A stretch of DNA of 64,000 nt from Symsagittifera roscoffensis (GCF_963678635.1 NC_087064.1:40763165-40827164); one strand, 5' to 3'. Positions 11,400 to 22,383 are shown, counted from the stretch's first letter. Notes: generated by a model not told the origin, from the letters alone. Program-made: numbers and translations.

Positions 11400-13132
11400 A
11401 GTTTTTTGTGGCTGATATTTTATGTGTGAAATGTGGCTTTATTGTATTTCGTTGCTCCGATGAATTCCTGATGCTAATGAAATAGTAGTCCGATAGTTTT
11501 GAGGTATTATTTGTAAATGATTATTATTTGACAAAATGTGTAGGGGTGATGGTGCTGTGGTTGTCTTATTTGTATTGTTTTGTAAAGTATTAACAATGTT
11601 CGGTTTTGTTGATAGTTTCTTAATGTATTCGAAAATTTTTGTTTCTGAAAAAATTTTGTGAACAAATTTGGAGAAAGTTTCAAAAAAAGCTGCGAATAAA
11701 ATTCTTGCTACGGCGGCTTGTCTGTTGACTTGATTTTGAATTGCACAAGTGTTAATAATTCCTCTAAAAAATGAAAATCGAAATCATATGATATTAAAAT
11801 TCACAATCATTTTTTCTAGGATTTAATATGGCCATCCTAAAAAAGCTAATAATTTGTTTTTGATGCGCAAAAAACAAAAGATGTTGTTCGGAGAGATATC
11901 TTGATAGCGATAGTTTTCTCCGTTGAGATAATAACTCCAATTTCTTTAAATTATCCTCTGTTATCTTATTTTTACATGCCCGAGAAATCGGTTGTTTCGG
12001 CGAGTTTCCTGATGTTTTATCCGTTACTTTTCTGTAATGTGACTGGTATGTAGGAAGTTTCATTGTTTCTGTTTTTATTTGTAAGGAGTTTTGGTTTTTC
12101 CTATTTTCACGTCAAATCTTCTTTCATATTCGACTAGTATAACTCTGAGTAGTGTTTTCTAAATATTGGTTACCAATAATTGCATGCTAATTTAGTTTGA
12201 GATTTTTTTTCAAAACCTCGTATGTTTTTATTGGAAACTTATCTGATTTTTTTCTTGTAGGGTATAAATGTTTAAATGGTATTGTTTCTATAAAATACTT
12301 TTCGTGGAAACTTATCACACATGCTTGGATTTTACCGACATGAAAAGTGGTACATGTGTCTTGAGAAACCAAACAAGGTTGCCTGGGTGCGAATCGCAAT
12401 ATTATTGATAATTCTTACAAGTGAGCGAACTCCTTGATATAACAGAGTTTTATCTCTTAAATCGCAAGTAAGGTAAACCTTTTCAATTTGTTTTTTATTT
12501 CAACATTATTTATTGGTATCCTGAGTTGTTTGTGCTAGCGTTACAATTGGATGGGTCGTATATTCCTGCGAGGTTTTCAATTTTTATCATGGATATCGTA
12601 AGTTTATTGTCCGCTTAAACCATGATAAGGGACTTTTTCATCTTGTTGTATATGGCTTGATGTTAATCGAGTTGATGTTGATGTTTTCAATAGGAGAAAA
12701 ATTGAAAGTTTACTGAAAGATTTTTGTGATTTTACAATCTTCTGGAATAGTTGTACAAAATTTTAAATTTTGTTTTTGGTAGTATGATTCATGATCGAGT
12801 CTATTTTATTTCCTGTCGAGACTTGTGAACAATGTACTTTCAACTCAGAAAAATTTGCTGTGAAGTTATATTTGTGAGTTGTAGTGCGAGCTTTTGATTA
12901 ATTGGTGCAATTTCATTATTTGAATCGACTGCTTGTGGTTCTGATTCACCCCGTGTAAATTGTTTTTTTTTCTGAAGTTTTTTGTTTTGATCGTCTTCGC
13001 AATCATAGTGAGTTACTAGGAGGTTTTTTCGTTCTGTTTGTTGAGAGGGGTTGTTGTGAGTTGTTGGTTCAAAATGTATTAAGAGGTAGACCATCAAAGG
13101 AGAATTAATTGACAAGATTTAAAAAAAAGTAT
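11400..13132 (-). pseudogene. Env-like gene of element A, copy 2
   Basis: This is the fuller of A's two Env copies. The N-terminal block (12840-13132) has the LLVTHYDCE and ESEPQAVD segments seen in B. The middle block (12187-12399) has DTCTTFHV, ACVISFHEKYFIE and TIPF. The membrane and tail blocks follow at about 11500-11850. The start codon is mutated (ATA at 13130-13132, where B and C have ATG). Thirteen nucleotides upstream is TTTTCAG|GATTATC, the same acceptor-like context as in B and C. Frameshifts separate the blocks. Confidence 0.7.
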
Positions 13133-14172
13133 GTTATGATAATCCTGAAAACGGAAAGTAGAATGTGCAAGCGAAAGAAGGAGGCAATGATTGAACTGTG
13201 ATTTCTGTTTGGTATAATGGCAATGAGTGAATAGGTTAGATTACTTTTCTGTTTGTTTTTTACATTTTAAAACTTTTTTTGTTGAGATTTTATTTGAATG
13301 TTGTTTTCTTGGATATCATTGTGTATAGCGTGTCTTGATTGCCCAAATGTGTAGCGACTCCTATCTAGATGCTGGCCAATCAAAGGAGGTGGTACCGCAA
13401 AAATTTTCAAACGTCGTGGTTTTTCACCTTTTTTGTAGTTCTTAAAATTTTTAACTTAGATGGTGTTTTGGTAAGAAGTTTTTTTGGTACGGTATTTAGA
13501 GATGACAGACTCGATACGGAAGTTGTTGATGGAGGGGAAAGTGCTTCTGGCAGGGTTAAAAAGTTATTTCTGAAGAAAAATTGATTGGTGCATTGACGAG
13601 GTTCCTTTCACCATAGGGTAATGCATAGTTCATCCAATGCGGGAACCTTTGTGAAGAGGTTGGGTGAGCTGGTGTTAACGGTTTTGATAAGGGTGCTTTT
13701 CTATTTTCAAATACAAAGGCGGTTTCTTTTTATGATGCGCGAGAATATCTTTGAAACTGGGTTGATTGAACGGATCTTGAGGGGATTGTATGGGGATTTG
13801 GTTTTGATTTGAGGATGGTTTAATAGATGGGTTTTTTTGTTCGGGTTTGACTAGCAATTTTGGAAATTTGTTTCTATAGTTATGTCGAAGAAATTTAAAA
13901 TGATTGTTCTTTGTACCGTTTTGCAACAAAAATGATTATTAGATTATTAGAATAATTACTAGGATGATTGCAAAGTTTTCTTTCTCAAGAAGTTTATAAA
14001 GAGCCAATATGATGGAAGCTATTAATGCTAGGATATCGACAAAAATCGTCAGAAGGTCTTTTCTGTTGACAAGATTTTTGTCAATTAGAAAAGAAAGATA
14101 ATGATGATCGTACCTAGTTAGGTAATCGATGGTTTGGAAAAAGTAATTGTCAGTTTGTAGTGGAAAATTCAA
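13133..14172 (-). pseudogene. ORF3 of element A (two membrane segments plus Pro/Asn-rich body)
   Basis: The open stretch 13939-14172 encodes two hydrophobic segments separated by a short charged loop (YKLLEKENF), matching the two-segment N-terminus of ORF3 in B. A frame change near 13930 leads into 13675-13929, a basic, Pro/Asn/Gln-rich stretch like the body of ORF3 in B and C. The rest, to the Env start, is degraded. An AG|GTAAGC sequence lies upstream at 14235/14236. The position before Env is conserved in all three elements. Function unknown. Confidence 0.55.
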
Positions 14173-15449
14173 AATTGCAGCTTGAGCACAAAAAACTTTA
14201 AAAATGATTAATATAAACTCTAAAATGTCGCTTACCTTGAAAATAAAAAAGTTTAAAATGTTAGTTAGGATTTGAATAAAGCCTTAAAGAATTGGTTTGA
14301 AAATTTGAACGAGTGACTGTAAAAGGAGCCTTCAAAGGTGATTTGCTTTTCCGAAAGATTTTTTTGGTTTCAAAGTTATATCGAATGGGGTTGGATTGCT
14401 TATCAATTTTTGACAAGTTGGTTGGGCTTGGAAAAGTTGTAGTAACAACCTGGAGTTTTGGATATAAAGATGCTACTTCTTATTTTTTAATTCTTGGCTG
14501 ATCAGTAAGAATTTTGTGCGGTAGATTATCTTCAGGCTGGGTGATCTTATGAATTCGTAGCTTTAGGCTAATTTACATTTTTTTTGGAGATTGTTAGGGT
14601 CTGACTGTGTTCCTTTTTGTTGAGTTTTCTATTGATTGAGAGGAGGGTGTTTCACTATTATATGAGTTTTATGCTTGTTATCGACCTGAAGGCCTCGCAG
14701 ACTCGAAAGGAGAGCTATAATTTTAGTTCAAGTTTGAGTTATGTCGGCTAATAATTACAGTTTTGGCAAATAAAGAGAGCAATAATTATAGTGATGTGCT
14801 TGGTTGTTTTTTGGATGATCATTTCCGAGAAGTGGAAGTAACAATGTCGGCCATAGATAGTTAAAAATGGCTAATACACGTTTTTCTAATATTGTGACAG
14901 TTTTTGTGGGGAAGTGTTGATTTCAGTGTATTTCTTATCGTTTCCGTTAATTATGCATCGGAGGTATTCTTGTAGTGAACGATTCATGCATTAGAATTTT
15001 AAAAGTGACAGAGTAATCTTTTGTTGCCCAAGACTGTAATATCGTTTTTCCGGGTTTAGTTGTATATTCATGCAAAATTTCATTGGCGAATAATAGGGTT
15101 TTGATATTTCTTGAGTAGGTCGATTGTCACGAAATTGTACGTGGAAATAAAATGTTTTACATCTCTCGACTAAATAGCTGTATGTTATCAAGTCGGTCTT
15201 TCAAATCAACTACTTTGTTTATTGTAGATTTCTGGTTGGTATCTGATGATCCAACTAAATTTAGTGTGTATAAGATCCTCCATTTCTATTATTGGAAATT
15301 GTTTTTTTTTAATTATGGATTTCGTTTTTGTGTTTTTAACGGTGTTTTTTTAACCTTAAATAATATGGTATGGGTTCAAAGTGTTTTTTTCCTGTTAATT
15401 TGAATTCATAAAGGTTGTTTTGGTATTCCAAATAAAGTGAGAAATGTTC
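14173..15449 (-). other. Element A region where integrase is expected but absent
   Basis: In B and C the integrase lies between RNase H and ORF3. Here I find none of its motifs. The stretch holds the AG|GTAAGC site (14230-14237), the end of duplication unit 2 (14997-15122), and otherwise no recognisable protein. The integrase was probably deleted or decayed past recognition. Confidence 0.5.
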
Positions 15450-16130
15450 TTAATTGCTCATTTGTTTCTTGTCGGTCCAAATTTTTTTTGCATGATTGCT
15501 TTCTAATCGTGATGATGTTTCATCTTCGGTAAGAAATTTTTTGTATACTTTGTTATGTTTCAATTGCTGTTTTCGTGTGAGTCGTTCCGGTGGTGTGTTT
15601 CTTCTAAGTGAATCTGAAAAAGAAAGTGTTTTACCTGCTGTCCAGACTATGTGTGAATTGAGACGAATCCTTAAAGTTAGCTGAAATCTATAAACTCTAT
15701 GATTGGGATTACATTGCTGTGTCAAGAGAAATATAATAGGTTTGTGATCTGTAAAAAAAATTGTTTGATGTTTGTTGTGATACCAAGTTTGAAAAATCAT
15801 ATTCTGTTACTGTAAATATTAAAGCTTTAAAGTCTTTCATAAGTGTAGAGAGTCGTATTTCTGCCCGTGTGGAGGATCTTGAGCTTGCTAATTTAAATTA
15901 ATTTTGTCTGTTCTGTGGTGAGATTGTAGAAGTGTTGCGACGAACTCAAAGTTGGATGCGTCGCACATTGCACAAAATGGTTGGTTCTGGGATGGTAATT
16001 GAGATCTGTTCTTTGATGAGTTTTTTAGTGTGGGTCTGCAATGGTATAAGAGATCTGTTCACTTATGAGTTTTTTAATTTCTCCGAAACGTTTTTGAGGC
16101 TCGATGTCCATTCAAAGTTTTTTGTTCACG
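15450..16130 (-). pseudogene. RNase H domain of element A
   Basis: The minus strand has FFTDHKPIIFL, NPNHRVYRFQL, HIVWTAGKT, SLRRNTPPERLTRK (15450-15800), closely matching RNase H of B, preceded by the ALIFTVTEYDF and KKLI-EQIS segments (15850-16130). The KKLI-EQIS-TI segment occurs twice in a row, so a small internal duplication of about 60-70 bp is present. RNase H would remove the RNA strand during reverse transcription. Stops and shifts make it non-functional. Confidence 0.75.
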
Positions 16131-16190
16131 TTTTCATTACAAAAGTCTCTAAGGTATAGTTGCATTTTATAGATAAATTCGCTTGAAAAA

Positions 16191-16424
16191 TTAGAAGTTC
16201 TGAAAAATTATTGTTTTTTCGATAGATGGTAGTTGCATTTTTATATTTGCCCCTATTCGCAATTTTAGTGTTTCATTTGTTTGTCCTTTTTTGATATAAA
16301 CTAAGAAATTAACGCGAGTTAGGAAAAATGTGATTTGTTTGGAGCTGCTTTTATATATTTTTTTAAATGGTTGTGTATATTTTTCTAAAAAATTGAACAT
16401 ACCTCGTTTTGTCTGCGAACGCAC
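16191..16424 (-). pseudogene. RT thumb/connection fragment of element A
   Basis: The 77-codon frame contains KQITFFLTRV, LKLRIGANIKMQLP and IEKTIIFQNF, which line up with the segment after the YLDD motif in B (TRKVIGHIIERT, LKTRIDAMQKL, KKIHEILGMLNF). The catalytic part of RT is not found upstream, so it was deleted. Confidence 0.6.
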
Positions 16425-17990
16425 GTTGGCAGCGTCTTAGTTTTTGCTTAAACTTTCACTTAGGGTTAAAGGTCGAAATAATTTACTCATGGATTCAAAA
16501 AAGATGCTGGCCCTATGGAAATACCCTAGAATATTCTGTACTGAATAATCTAAAAATCGTATTGTTGATTTCCAACAGTGAAATATATTAAACGGTGTGA
16601 TGGTTCACTAGGGGCAGTTGATTATTTGAGATGTTCATATTTGCGTTTGTATAAAATTGTCCATTTATTTTTGTGAGAATTACCTGTATCGGTTTGATGT
16701 GCAATTCGAATTTTTGATTCATCGATCAGGGAATTTAAACACCTTGATTCTCATGCTACTTTAAGTGGTTCTCCTTTTACTAAGATAATGACTTAATTTT
16801 TAAATGTACGTCCTTTTGGTTGTTGTTCTTTGTTTACAGGTGATATAATTTCATTTTGTTCGAGAATATCCGGAATTATGTTTACTCTGTCTTGTGGATG
16901 TACTGGATCTTTACTTGCATGTTTCTTTTTAAGTTTGTGCTAATATTACCTGGTAAGTAGGTATCCAGTATCTGTCTTTTTATTTTTACTACTGGGAAGT
17001 CCTGTTGGCAGTGGCTATCTCGATTTCAAAATAGAATCGTAATCAGATTGTGGCAAAAGTAGACATGTCCTCGTAAGGTGTCACTAGTGGTTTCAATGAC
17101 AAATGGGACGATTGAGCCATTGTCAAACTTTTGTGGTTTTGAATCAGTTTTTATGCTGTATAACAGTTGATGTGTAGCTTTCAACGTGTCGTATTGGTTG
17201 ATTCCAATATATGTTCTTACCGGTTTCCGACTAAAAGTGTTTTTTATTCTTCGGTTGCCTTTTAAAGATGATGCCGTCGTAGTTTCTGATTCAGAAAGAA
17301 GTTTTTCATTGTCAACTGGTTTGATTTCACCAGTTGAGGTTCTCTGAGATTCTCAAGTTTTTGTACAATTGATAAATTGGATTCCGAAACAGCCCTACAG
17401 TTTCTGATATTTTTTTGAAATAATTATTTTTTAGAGATTATAGCCTTCTTTTTGATCGATGTATTGAACAGATGTAACCTATTTCTTGTTTGTGCGGTTT
17501 AATGACGAATCATATCTAGAATCCGTAATTAAACAACTGTATAGAATTAGTGTTTGCTAGTTCATCAAATTATCTTTTGACGTAAGTGTTAGAATGATTG
17601 ATGCAAAAACCAGGCATCAGGTTCATTTTTTAAAGCTTATAGTTCTTACGTTTATTAAATCTCGAAGATTTTGAAGTTTGTGGGTTGAAGCTGAGCCAGG
17701 TTCCGAAACTGCGTTTCGTGTTTCCGAAAAAATTTTTTATTTAACTTGTTTTTGTTTTGTGATTTTTGCCTCCTTTCTTATTGTTTTTTCGATCTGATTT
17801 GTCCCGTTTTTTGTGTAAGTGCTGTAATTACGAGATCGAATTTTTTGTTTTCAATTAAACAATTGTGGAGTATTATTGTTTGTTTGCATTCTAAATTATC
17901 TCTTGACTTGAGTCTAACAATGATAAATGCAAAATCCAGAGGTTCAATTTTTATTTTTACTTAAGTGTTAGTTCTTACATTTTTGTGACT
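16425..17990 (-). pseudogene. Gag N-terminal remnants of element A
   Basis: The minus strand about 16880-17400 is largely open, without an ATG, and contains SIVPFVIE, then FPVVKIKRQILDTYLP, matching SVFPFLIN and FPEVKIKRQIIDHYLK in B. Farther upstream (about 17820-17990) are CKQTII, HNC and FDLVIT, matching the N-terminal Gag block of B and C. A second, diverged copy of that block lies at about 17500-17700. In A the two Gag blocks that sit in different frames in B and C appear to be in one frame, so they are probably one protein. Between 16425 and 16880 I see nothing recognisable. Confidence 0.6.
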
Positions 17991-18424
17991 TTTGTTATGC
18001 TAACCCTTCGGTTGTGTTATTCTGGCTAAGCTGGTTGGGGAGAGAGTGTATCAGTTCAATAGAATGTTTTTTCAACTCCTCTCAAGCGAATGTGATGTTT
18101 TTTACGTTTTAGTAAACTTATTCTTACTTAAATGAGGATCAAAATGAGATCAAGGTTTGAGAATGGTAAAACAACCCACAAGGTTCAGGTTTATTTAGAA
18201 AACAGATCGATCGTTAAGTACTATTTTGATTCTCACTATTGCTAAGATTTGTTCTAGGCCGGGGTCAATTAGGAGGTGGGGTTCAAGTGAAGGGTGAGTA
18301 GCCGAAGTTCTTCACTATTTAGCTTAATTTTTTTGGTTAGTGCAGTTAGTCCTGGGTCGTATGTAAGTGTTTGAAAATGAATCGACATTTGATGACATTG
18401 TGAACTATTTAGAAGGTTTGAGTG

Positions 18425-18690
18425 AATTTATTAAATAATCCAAAAAAGTCTTGATGATCTGATTTTAAAAAAATAAAAAAATAAAGGACTCGAAAAAAAA
18501 CTTATAATTTAGATTTAAAATTAAAATTCAAAGACCCAACAAAGGCCTTGATGAGCTAGATTTAAACGAATAAAATTAAAATTTAATTTAGGCAAGAATA
18601 AGCCTTGATAGAAAGCGATTTAAAAACTAAAGATTTAAAAATGGTTAAGGACCCCGAAAAGTCTTGACGATCTTGACTTGAAATTAAGGT
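18425..18690 (-). repeat. Hairpin array in the 5' leader of element A
   Basis: Four diverged units lie near 18437-18461, 18532-18557, 18591-18616 and 18649-18673. Each reads on the minus strand as a variant of GATCRTCAAGGCTTNTCCTTG, a small imperfect stem-loop also found in the leaders of B and C. Confidence 0.6.
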
Positions 18691-18985
18691 AGTTGTTTAG
18701 AGATTCTGTTTTTTGTTTTAGGTGGAGAACAAAAACAGAAAAAGTCGAGAAGCAAGGATCCATAATTTTTAATGTAAGCTAGTCATTAATTTTATTCTAC
18801 CAACTAACTTTTATATTTTTTGCTTTTATTTCAATAACCATTGAAATTTAAAGGTTTTTACAAAATTACTGCAGATTTGGAGTTGCGACGTTTTTTCGTC
18901 GACCAGGTGGTTTTTGTAGCATACTAATTGTTTTCATTATTAAAAGTACACTGCTTAGAAATAAAAATTTACGGCTGTATTTACT

Positions 18986-19174
18986 CTATTTATTGCAGTT
19001 TAAATAATAACGAATGAAAATTTGCTGCGTGACCAGTTTGAAGAGGAATAGTCGTTGTAGTCTAGTTTTTCGCTTTGCGATCCAGATATTTGGTGGTTTG
19101 TCCTGGTTATCACCTGGTTTCAGATTTTTATCTACTTTATTTGAGTAGGCATATTGAGAAGTGGATATTAGCAA
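18986..19174 (-). pseudogene. Possible ORF0 of element A
   Basis: A 62-codon basic frame sits where ORF0 lies in B and C. Its C-terminal QQIFIRYYL resembles EQTFIFRIL and EQIYVFRIL of B and C, but the rest is hardly similar. It may be decayed ORF0. The similarity is weak. Confidence 0.3.
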
Positions 19175-19274
19175 ATTGTTTTTTCGGTTTGTGTTATCAT
19201 TTTGTTGATCTTTTCTCTATTCTAATTTATCTAATCTATGTCTGGTTTTTCTAATTCTAAGTTAGTATAGGTTT

Positions 19275-19287
19275 GCTCGCCACACCA
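19275..19287 (-). promoter_or_regulatory. Primer-binding site of element A
   Basis: Two nucleotides after the LTR end (CA), the minus strand reads TGGTGTGGCGAGC. The TGG start is typical of sites that pair with the CCA end of a tRNA. Element B has TGGTGCGACC at the same 2-nt spacing. I cannot name the tRNA. Confidence 0.5.
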
Positions 19288-19289
19288 GA

Positions 19290-19556
19290 TGAGTTTAAGT
19301 CCGGGGGCTTTCTCATTGAATAATTTTGGACAGTCTTTTCGTCACTCTATCTTATTTTTGTCCGGATAGATTCGTGCAAGTTCTTATACCGATAAGAACT
19401 TGTTAGGTCTAATACCGATCCTTTTCTTACTGTTATAGTTCATAGTCTCATTAGATCTACTGTTTACTGGTTTTCTTGTGAGGTTAGGAGAGGAGGTTAG
19501 GTAACTGCTTTCTAAGTTAAAATTATTATTTTCTGGCTGAAACTATAAGTATTCCA
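19290..19556 (-). repeat. 5' LTR fragment of element A
   Basis: Matches the inner two thirds of the B LTR in reverse: CGTCACTCTATCTT, CCGGATAGATTCGTGCAA, and AACTGCTTTCTAAGTT. The outer third, with the TGG start, is missing, replaced by host or foldback sequence from about 19557. Confidence 0.75.
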
Positions 19557-19633
19557 GCCATATACATTATTTTCATTTTCCAGCCTATAAGGGGCCATAA
19601 TGGGGAGGGGGAGGGGGTCGATTGAGATAAAAT

Positions 19634-19850
19634 AAGATGCGAAAGTCGGAAAGCAGACAATAAATTAAAACTGGCAATCTGCCAGTTGTGAGCAGTTTTG
19701 CATGCAAAATATTTTTTCAAATTAACTTAAGACACTTTTTCAAAAAATTAGCTTGTACATGCGAAAATTGTCTGAAATAGGTCATTTACTCTTTTTAAAT
19801 AATTTTGTCTGTTCGAACTTCTGGCAACTTTCTAAATACTCAAAAAAATC
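19634..19850. repeat. Foldback MITE, copy 1
   Basis: The left part (GGCAATCTGCCAGTT, GCATGCAAAAT) and the right part (ATTTACTCTTTTTAAATAATTTTGTCTGTTCGAACTT) are inverted relatives of each other. The same pattern recurs at 22690-22912 and, in pieces, at 22917-23010 and 24172-24480. A nonautonomous foldback element is likely; ends are approximate. Confidence 0.5.
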
Positions 19851-19993
19851 AACTTTCAACTTATAGTAAATGTCAAATTGATAACAGTTCGGTGATCTTT
19901 TAGTTGGTTAAAAACATCGCATTTTTTCAACAGTTTTCACGTATGGAAGTCTGAATCTAAAAATTTTCAGACGTCAAAATGAGCAGTGTTAGT

Positions 19994-20316
19994 CAGGGAG
20001 CGGATCTAGGATTTTCGAGGGGGCGCGGATTTTCAAAACTTTCGAATTTTTTGGCGACCGAATTGATTTTTCGAGCTTTCACAAAGCACTAAAAAAAGTC
20101 CGTTTTGCAAAATTTTGAGCGCCGGAGGCAAAATTTTGAAAAATCAGGCCAAAAAAGGCTTTAGGCACTTTTTGGAAAATGCTCACCAAAAATAAGGCGC
20201 CTTTTGAAAATTGATATTTCAAAATAATACAAAGGGGGACCTTTTGGGTGGGCAGGGGGTCGAATCCCTGAGGATGGGGCGTCTGCCCCCCATACGACTC
20301 CCTAATACCGCCCCTG
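19994..20316. mobile_element. hAT-like MITE, copy 1, with 8-bp target duplication
   Basis: The 323-bp element starts CAGGGAGCGGATCTAGG and ends ACCGCCCCTG, giving imperfect terminal inverted repeats of about 18 bp. It is flanked by the perfect direct repeat GTGTTAGT (19986-19993 and 20317-20324). CAGNGGCGGATC-type ends with 8-bp duplications are typical of hAT elements. It has no transposase. A relative is at 20769-20999. Confidence 0.85.
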
Positions 20317-20324
20317 GTGTTAGT

Positions 20325-20760
20325 TAAGTTAGTTAAGTTAACAGTAAGCCCTGTTGTTTAAAGGCTGCAAATTGTTAAAAGAATGTTTTAACTTTCCAAC
20401 TATTTGTTTCTGCTTTGTATCCAAGTTTAGGATCACGCACTGAACTCTTTCACTAAATTGTAAAAAGTTTATCCCTTACCTTTTTAAACTCCCAGAGTTT
20501 CAAGTATAACACTTAGGTCCCTGAAGCAAGTATGAAAGCCCTACCACGTTATGAGAGAAATTTTCTTAAGCACAATTAAGCAATCTGAGGCCCAAAAAAA
20601 AACTCTGTGATCCCTCTAATTTTTAGGACCCATTTTATGTCTTAGCCAAGCCGGACTGTAAGAAATTTTATTGCAGATAACTAAAATTATAGTCGATAGT
20701 TATGGAAATAATTAAAATTAAAATTGGCTGCGATAGTCAACGCGCGCTTCAAATATTTCA
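20325..20760. other. Intergenic, no feature seen
   Basis: AT-rich single-copy-looking sequence between two MITEs, with no plausible gene or repeat found. Confidence 0.5.
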
Positions 20761-20768
20761 GGTACAAT

Positions 20769-20999
20769 CAGGGGCGGATCTAGGATTTTCTCGAGGGGGG
20801 GCGGATTTTAGGGTTTTCAGGTACTCCTAGAGGGGGGCGGATTTTAACGTTTCCAGATTTTCTCGAGGGGGGGGAGCGGATTTTCTCGAGGGGATTTTCT
20901 GAGCTCTCCCACCAAATCACTAAAAATTGGGTCGGCAGGGGGTCGAATCCCTGAGGGGGGCTTCCGCACCCCCGCCTCCTTCCCCTAAATCTGCTATCG
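20769..20999. mobile_element. hAT-like MITE, copy 2, with near-perfect 8-bp target duplication
   Basis: Starts CAGGGGCGGATCTAGG and ends CTGCTATCG, sharing the inner GGTCGAATCCCTGAGG segment with copy 1. It is flanked by GGTACAAT (20761-20768) and GGTACATT (21000-21007), 7 of 8 identical. Internally it repeats a CTCGAGGGGGG-GCGGATTTT motif three to four times. It lies about 270 bp downstream of the racemase-like gene. Confidence 0.8.
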
Positions 21000-21177
21000 G
21001 GTACATTTAAGGTGGCTAGCATAAGGATTTTTTTTCCTACCCGCACTTATGTCCCCCACCAAGGGAAATTCATGAAATCAAGGGAAAACCAGGAAATTCA
21101 GAATTCTTCGACAACCAAGTAGTACTCTAATCATAATGTACACATCGTTTGTTTGGAAGATGGTTTTTTAAAAAAAT

Positions 21178-21183
21178 TTTATT
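21178..21183 (-). terminator. Polyadenylation signal AATAAA for the racemase-like gene
   Basis: The minus strand reads AATAAA 86 bp past the stop codon of the gene at 21269-22171, a normal distance for a short 3' UTR. Confidence 0.5.
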
Positions 21184-21268
21184 TCAAAACGCGTTTAAAA
21201 CAAGACAACCATAACACACAAAACTAATTTACAAATAAAATGCATTTTTGCGATTAAAATCTGACCAG

Positions 21269-22171
21269 TTAACAATTATTAGTGGTAGTAAACTCGGCAG
21301 GTACAGGAGCTGTAGTGGGTTTGTTGACCAGATATACCTTATTTTCTAATTTCACATTTTGGGCGAAAATGTATTCTTCTTGCACTCCGTCCCAGTCCTC
21401 CTGCCATCCCTGCTTCCCAAACCGATCCTCTTCTTGGAATCCATTGATGAAGAAATTACAGCAGGTGATGGCGTCAAACACCGGAAGACCAATTTCACAT
21501 CTAATTGCGTTCGCATAGTGTGGTAGTTCAGTGCACTCTAGTAGAATAGCCTTGGTTTTAGGGAACTCGTTAAGCTTTTCCTTCACAAGAGCAACAATTC
21601 CGGGCTGAACTTTCTTAGAGTCCACTTTGCCGCCCTCAGCTACAGCTTCAAATCCTGGAACATTGTCGCAACCTACTATGTGGATTCGTTTCTGGTTGAT
21701 GTTAAGACCTGACTCCTTGAAGTGAGGTTCCATCTTCTGCAAGTTTTCTTCGTTGGCTGTCAGAACCATTATGTCTTCCTCAATTGACAGTCCGCAAAGC
21801 ATGGCTGGAATCTGAAGGAGAGAACTCATCACAATCGCCACAGATCTCTCTCGTCTGATTTCCTTCATCGCGAAGCCTTGATAGTACATCATGAAACCAC
21901 AGTCGCCAGTGATACACGAGACTTTCTTCTCTGTCATCAGCCAGTCAATCGATTCCTGGAAACGAGTTCTCACCTCACCTTCCAATTTTCCCCTCTGACA
22001 CATTTCAAAGGTGAGTCCAGGCACCACTTTGTAGTACACATCGTAGCAGAAAGTATCCGGACAATCGATGTCGCCCTTAGCTGCCGGATAATCGTAGTCC
22101 AATCGGATTACTCCTAGGCAAGGGTTCGGTTTCATGTTCTTAATATTTAGCTTATTTTTGCTTTCACTCAT
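21269..22171 (-). CDS. Aspartate/glutamate racemase-superfamily-like protein, intronless
   Basis: A single uninterrupted exon of 300 codons. I chose the ATG at 22171 (context AACAATGAG, with A at -3); the frame extends 13 codons upstream but only to a TTG. The protein shows the two-cysteine layout of the Asp/Glu/hydantoin racemase superfamily: TGDCG around residue 91 and LLECTELP around residue 213, each in a conserved short motif, with an LDYDYP/PGD N-terminal motif. Family members move a proton at a carbon next to a carboxylate; the substrate cannot be told from sequence. No signal peptide or membrane segment is seen, so it is probably cytosolic. It is the only clearly intact gene in the window. 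Its bacterial-like family, lack of introns and TE-filled surroundings make horizontal transfer possible; a retrocopy is the alternative. Confidence 0.85.
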   Translation of the reverse strand: MSESKNKLNIKNMKPNPCLGVIRLDYDYPAAKGDIDCPDTFCYDVYYKVVPGLTFEMCQRGKLEGEVRTRFQESIDWLMTEKKVSCITGDCGFMMYYQGFAMKEIRRERSVAIVMSSLLQIPAMLCGLSIEEDIMVLTANEENLQKMEPHFKESGLNINQKRIHIVGCDNVPGFEAVAEGGKVDSKKVQPGIVALVKEKLNEFPKTKAILLECTELPHYANAIRCEIGLPVFDAITCCNFFINGFQEEDRFGKQGWQEDWDGVQEEYIFAQNVKLENKVYLVNKPTTAPVPAEFTTTNNC

Positions 22172-22383
22172 TGTTATTCTCTGCAAGTTCCAATTTTCTA
22201 CCGATTCCAAAGCTAGATGAAGTTTTTAGTTCAATACACACGTCTGTTCGACTGCGGTTTTCCGAGCTCAACTGCTTACAGACAGACCCATTGAGTTGAA
22301 CATAAGCACTTTTGACAGGTATCAGTAATCAAAAATCATTTAGTCATGCCTACCTTGCCCCGTGGAGGTCAAATTAAGATTTT

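Larger units (their letters stand above)
4268..15122 (-). repeat. Large tandem duplication of element A's ORF5/Env region
   Basis: Unit 1 (4268-8889) and unit 2 (8890-15122) start with the same sequence (GAGTTTTCA then TTTCACGTGGTC, at 4279 and 8901) and end with the same sequence (8773-8885 matches 14997-15120). In between they match at roughly 94-95 percent by eye, except that unit 1 has lost the segment corresponding to about 12900-14990 and has about 400 bp of other sequence at 8371-8772. Unequal recombination inside the element would explain this. Confidence 0.8.
3358..19556 (-). mobile_element. Element A: degraded, rearranged Ty3/gypsy retrotransposon
   Basis: Both ends carry sequence matching the LTR of element B in reverse orientation (19290-19556 and 3358-3555). 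Between them, in minus-strand order, are ORF0, the hairpin leader, Gag remnants, the RT thumb, RNase H, ORF3, Env and ORF5, the same order as in B and C. Integrase, most of RT, and protease are missing. The ORF5/Env part is present twice in tandem. The 5' LTR lacks its outer part and the 3' LTR its inner part, so no target duplication can be read. It is clearly older than B. Confidence 0.8.

Noticed and set aside
20780-21046. An 88-codon minus-strand ORF
   Set aside because: It is a translation of the hAT-like MITE's internal GC-rich repeats.
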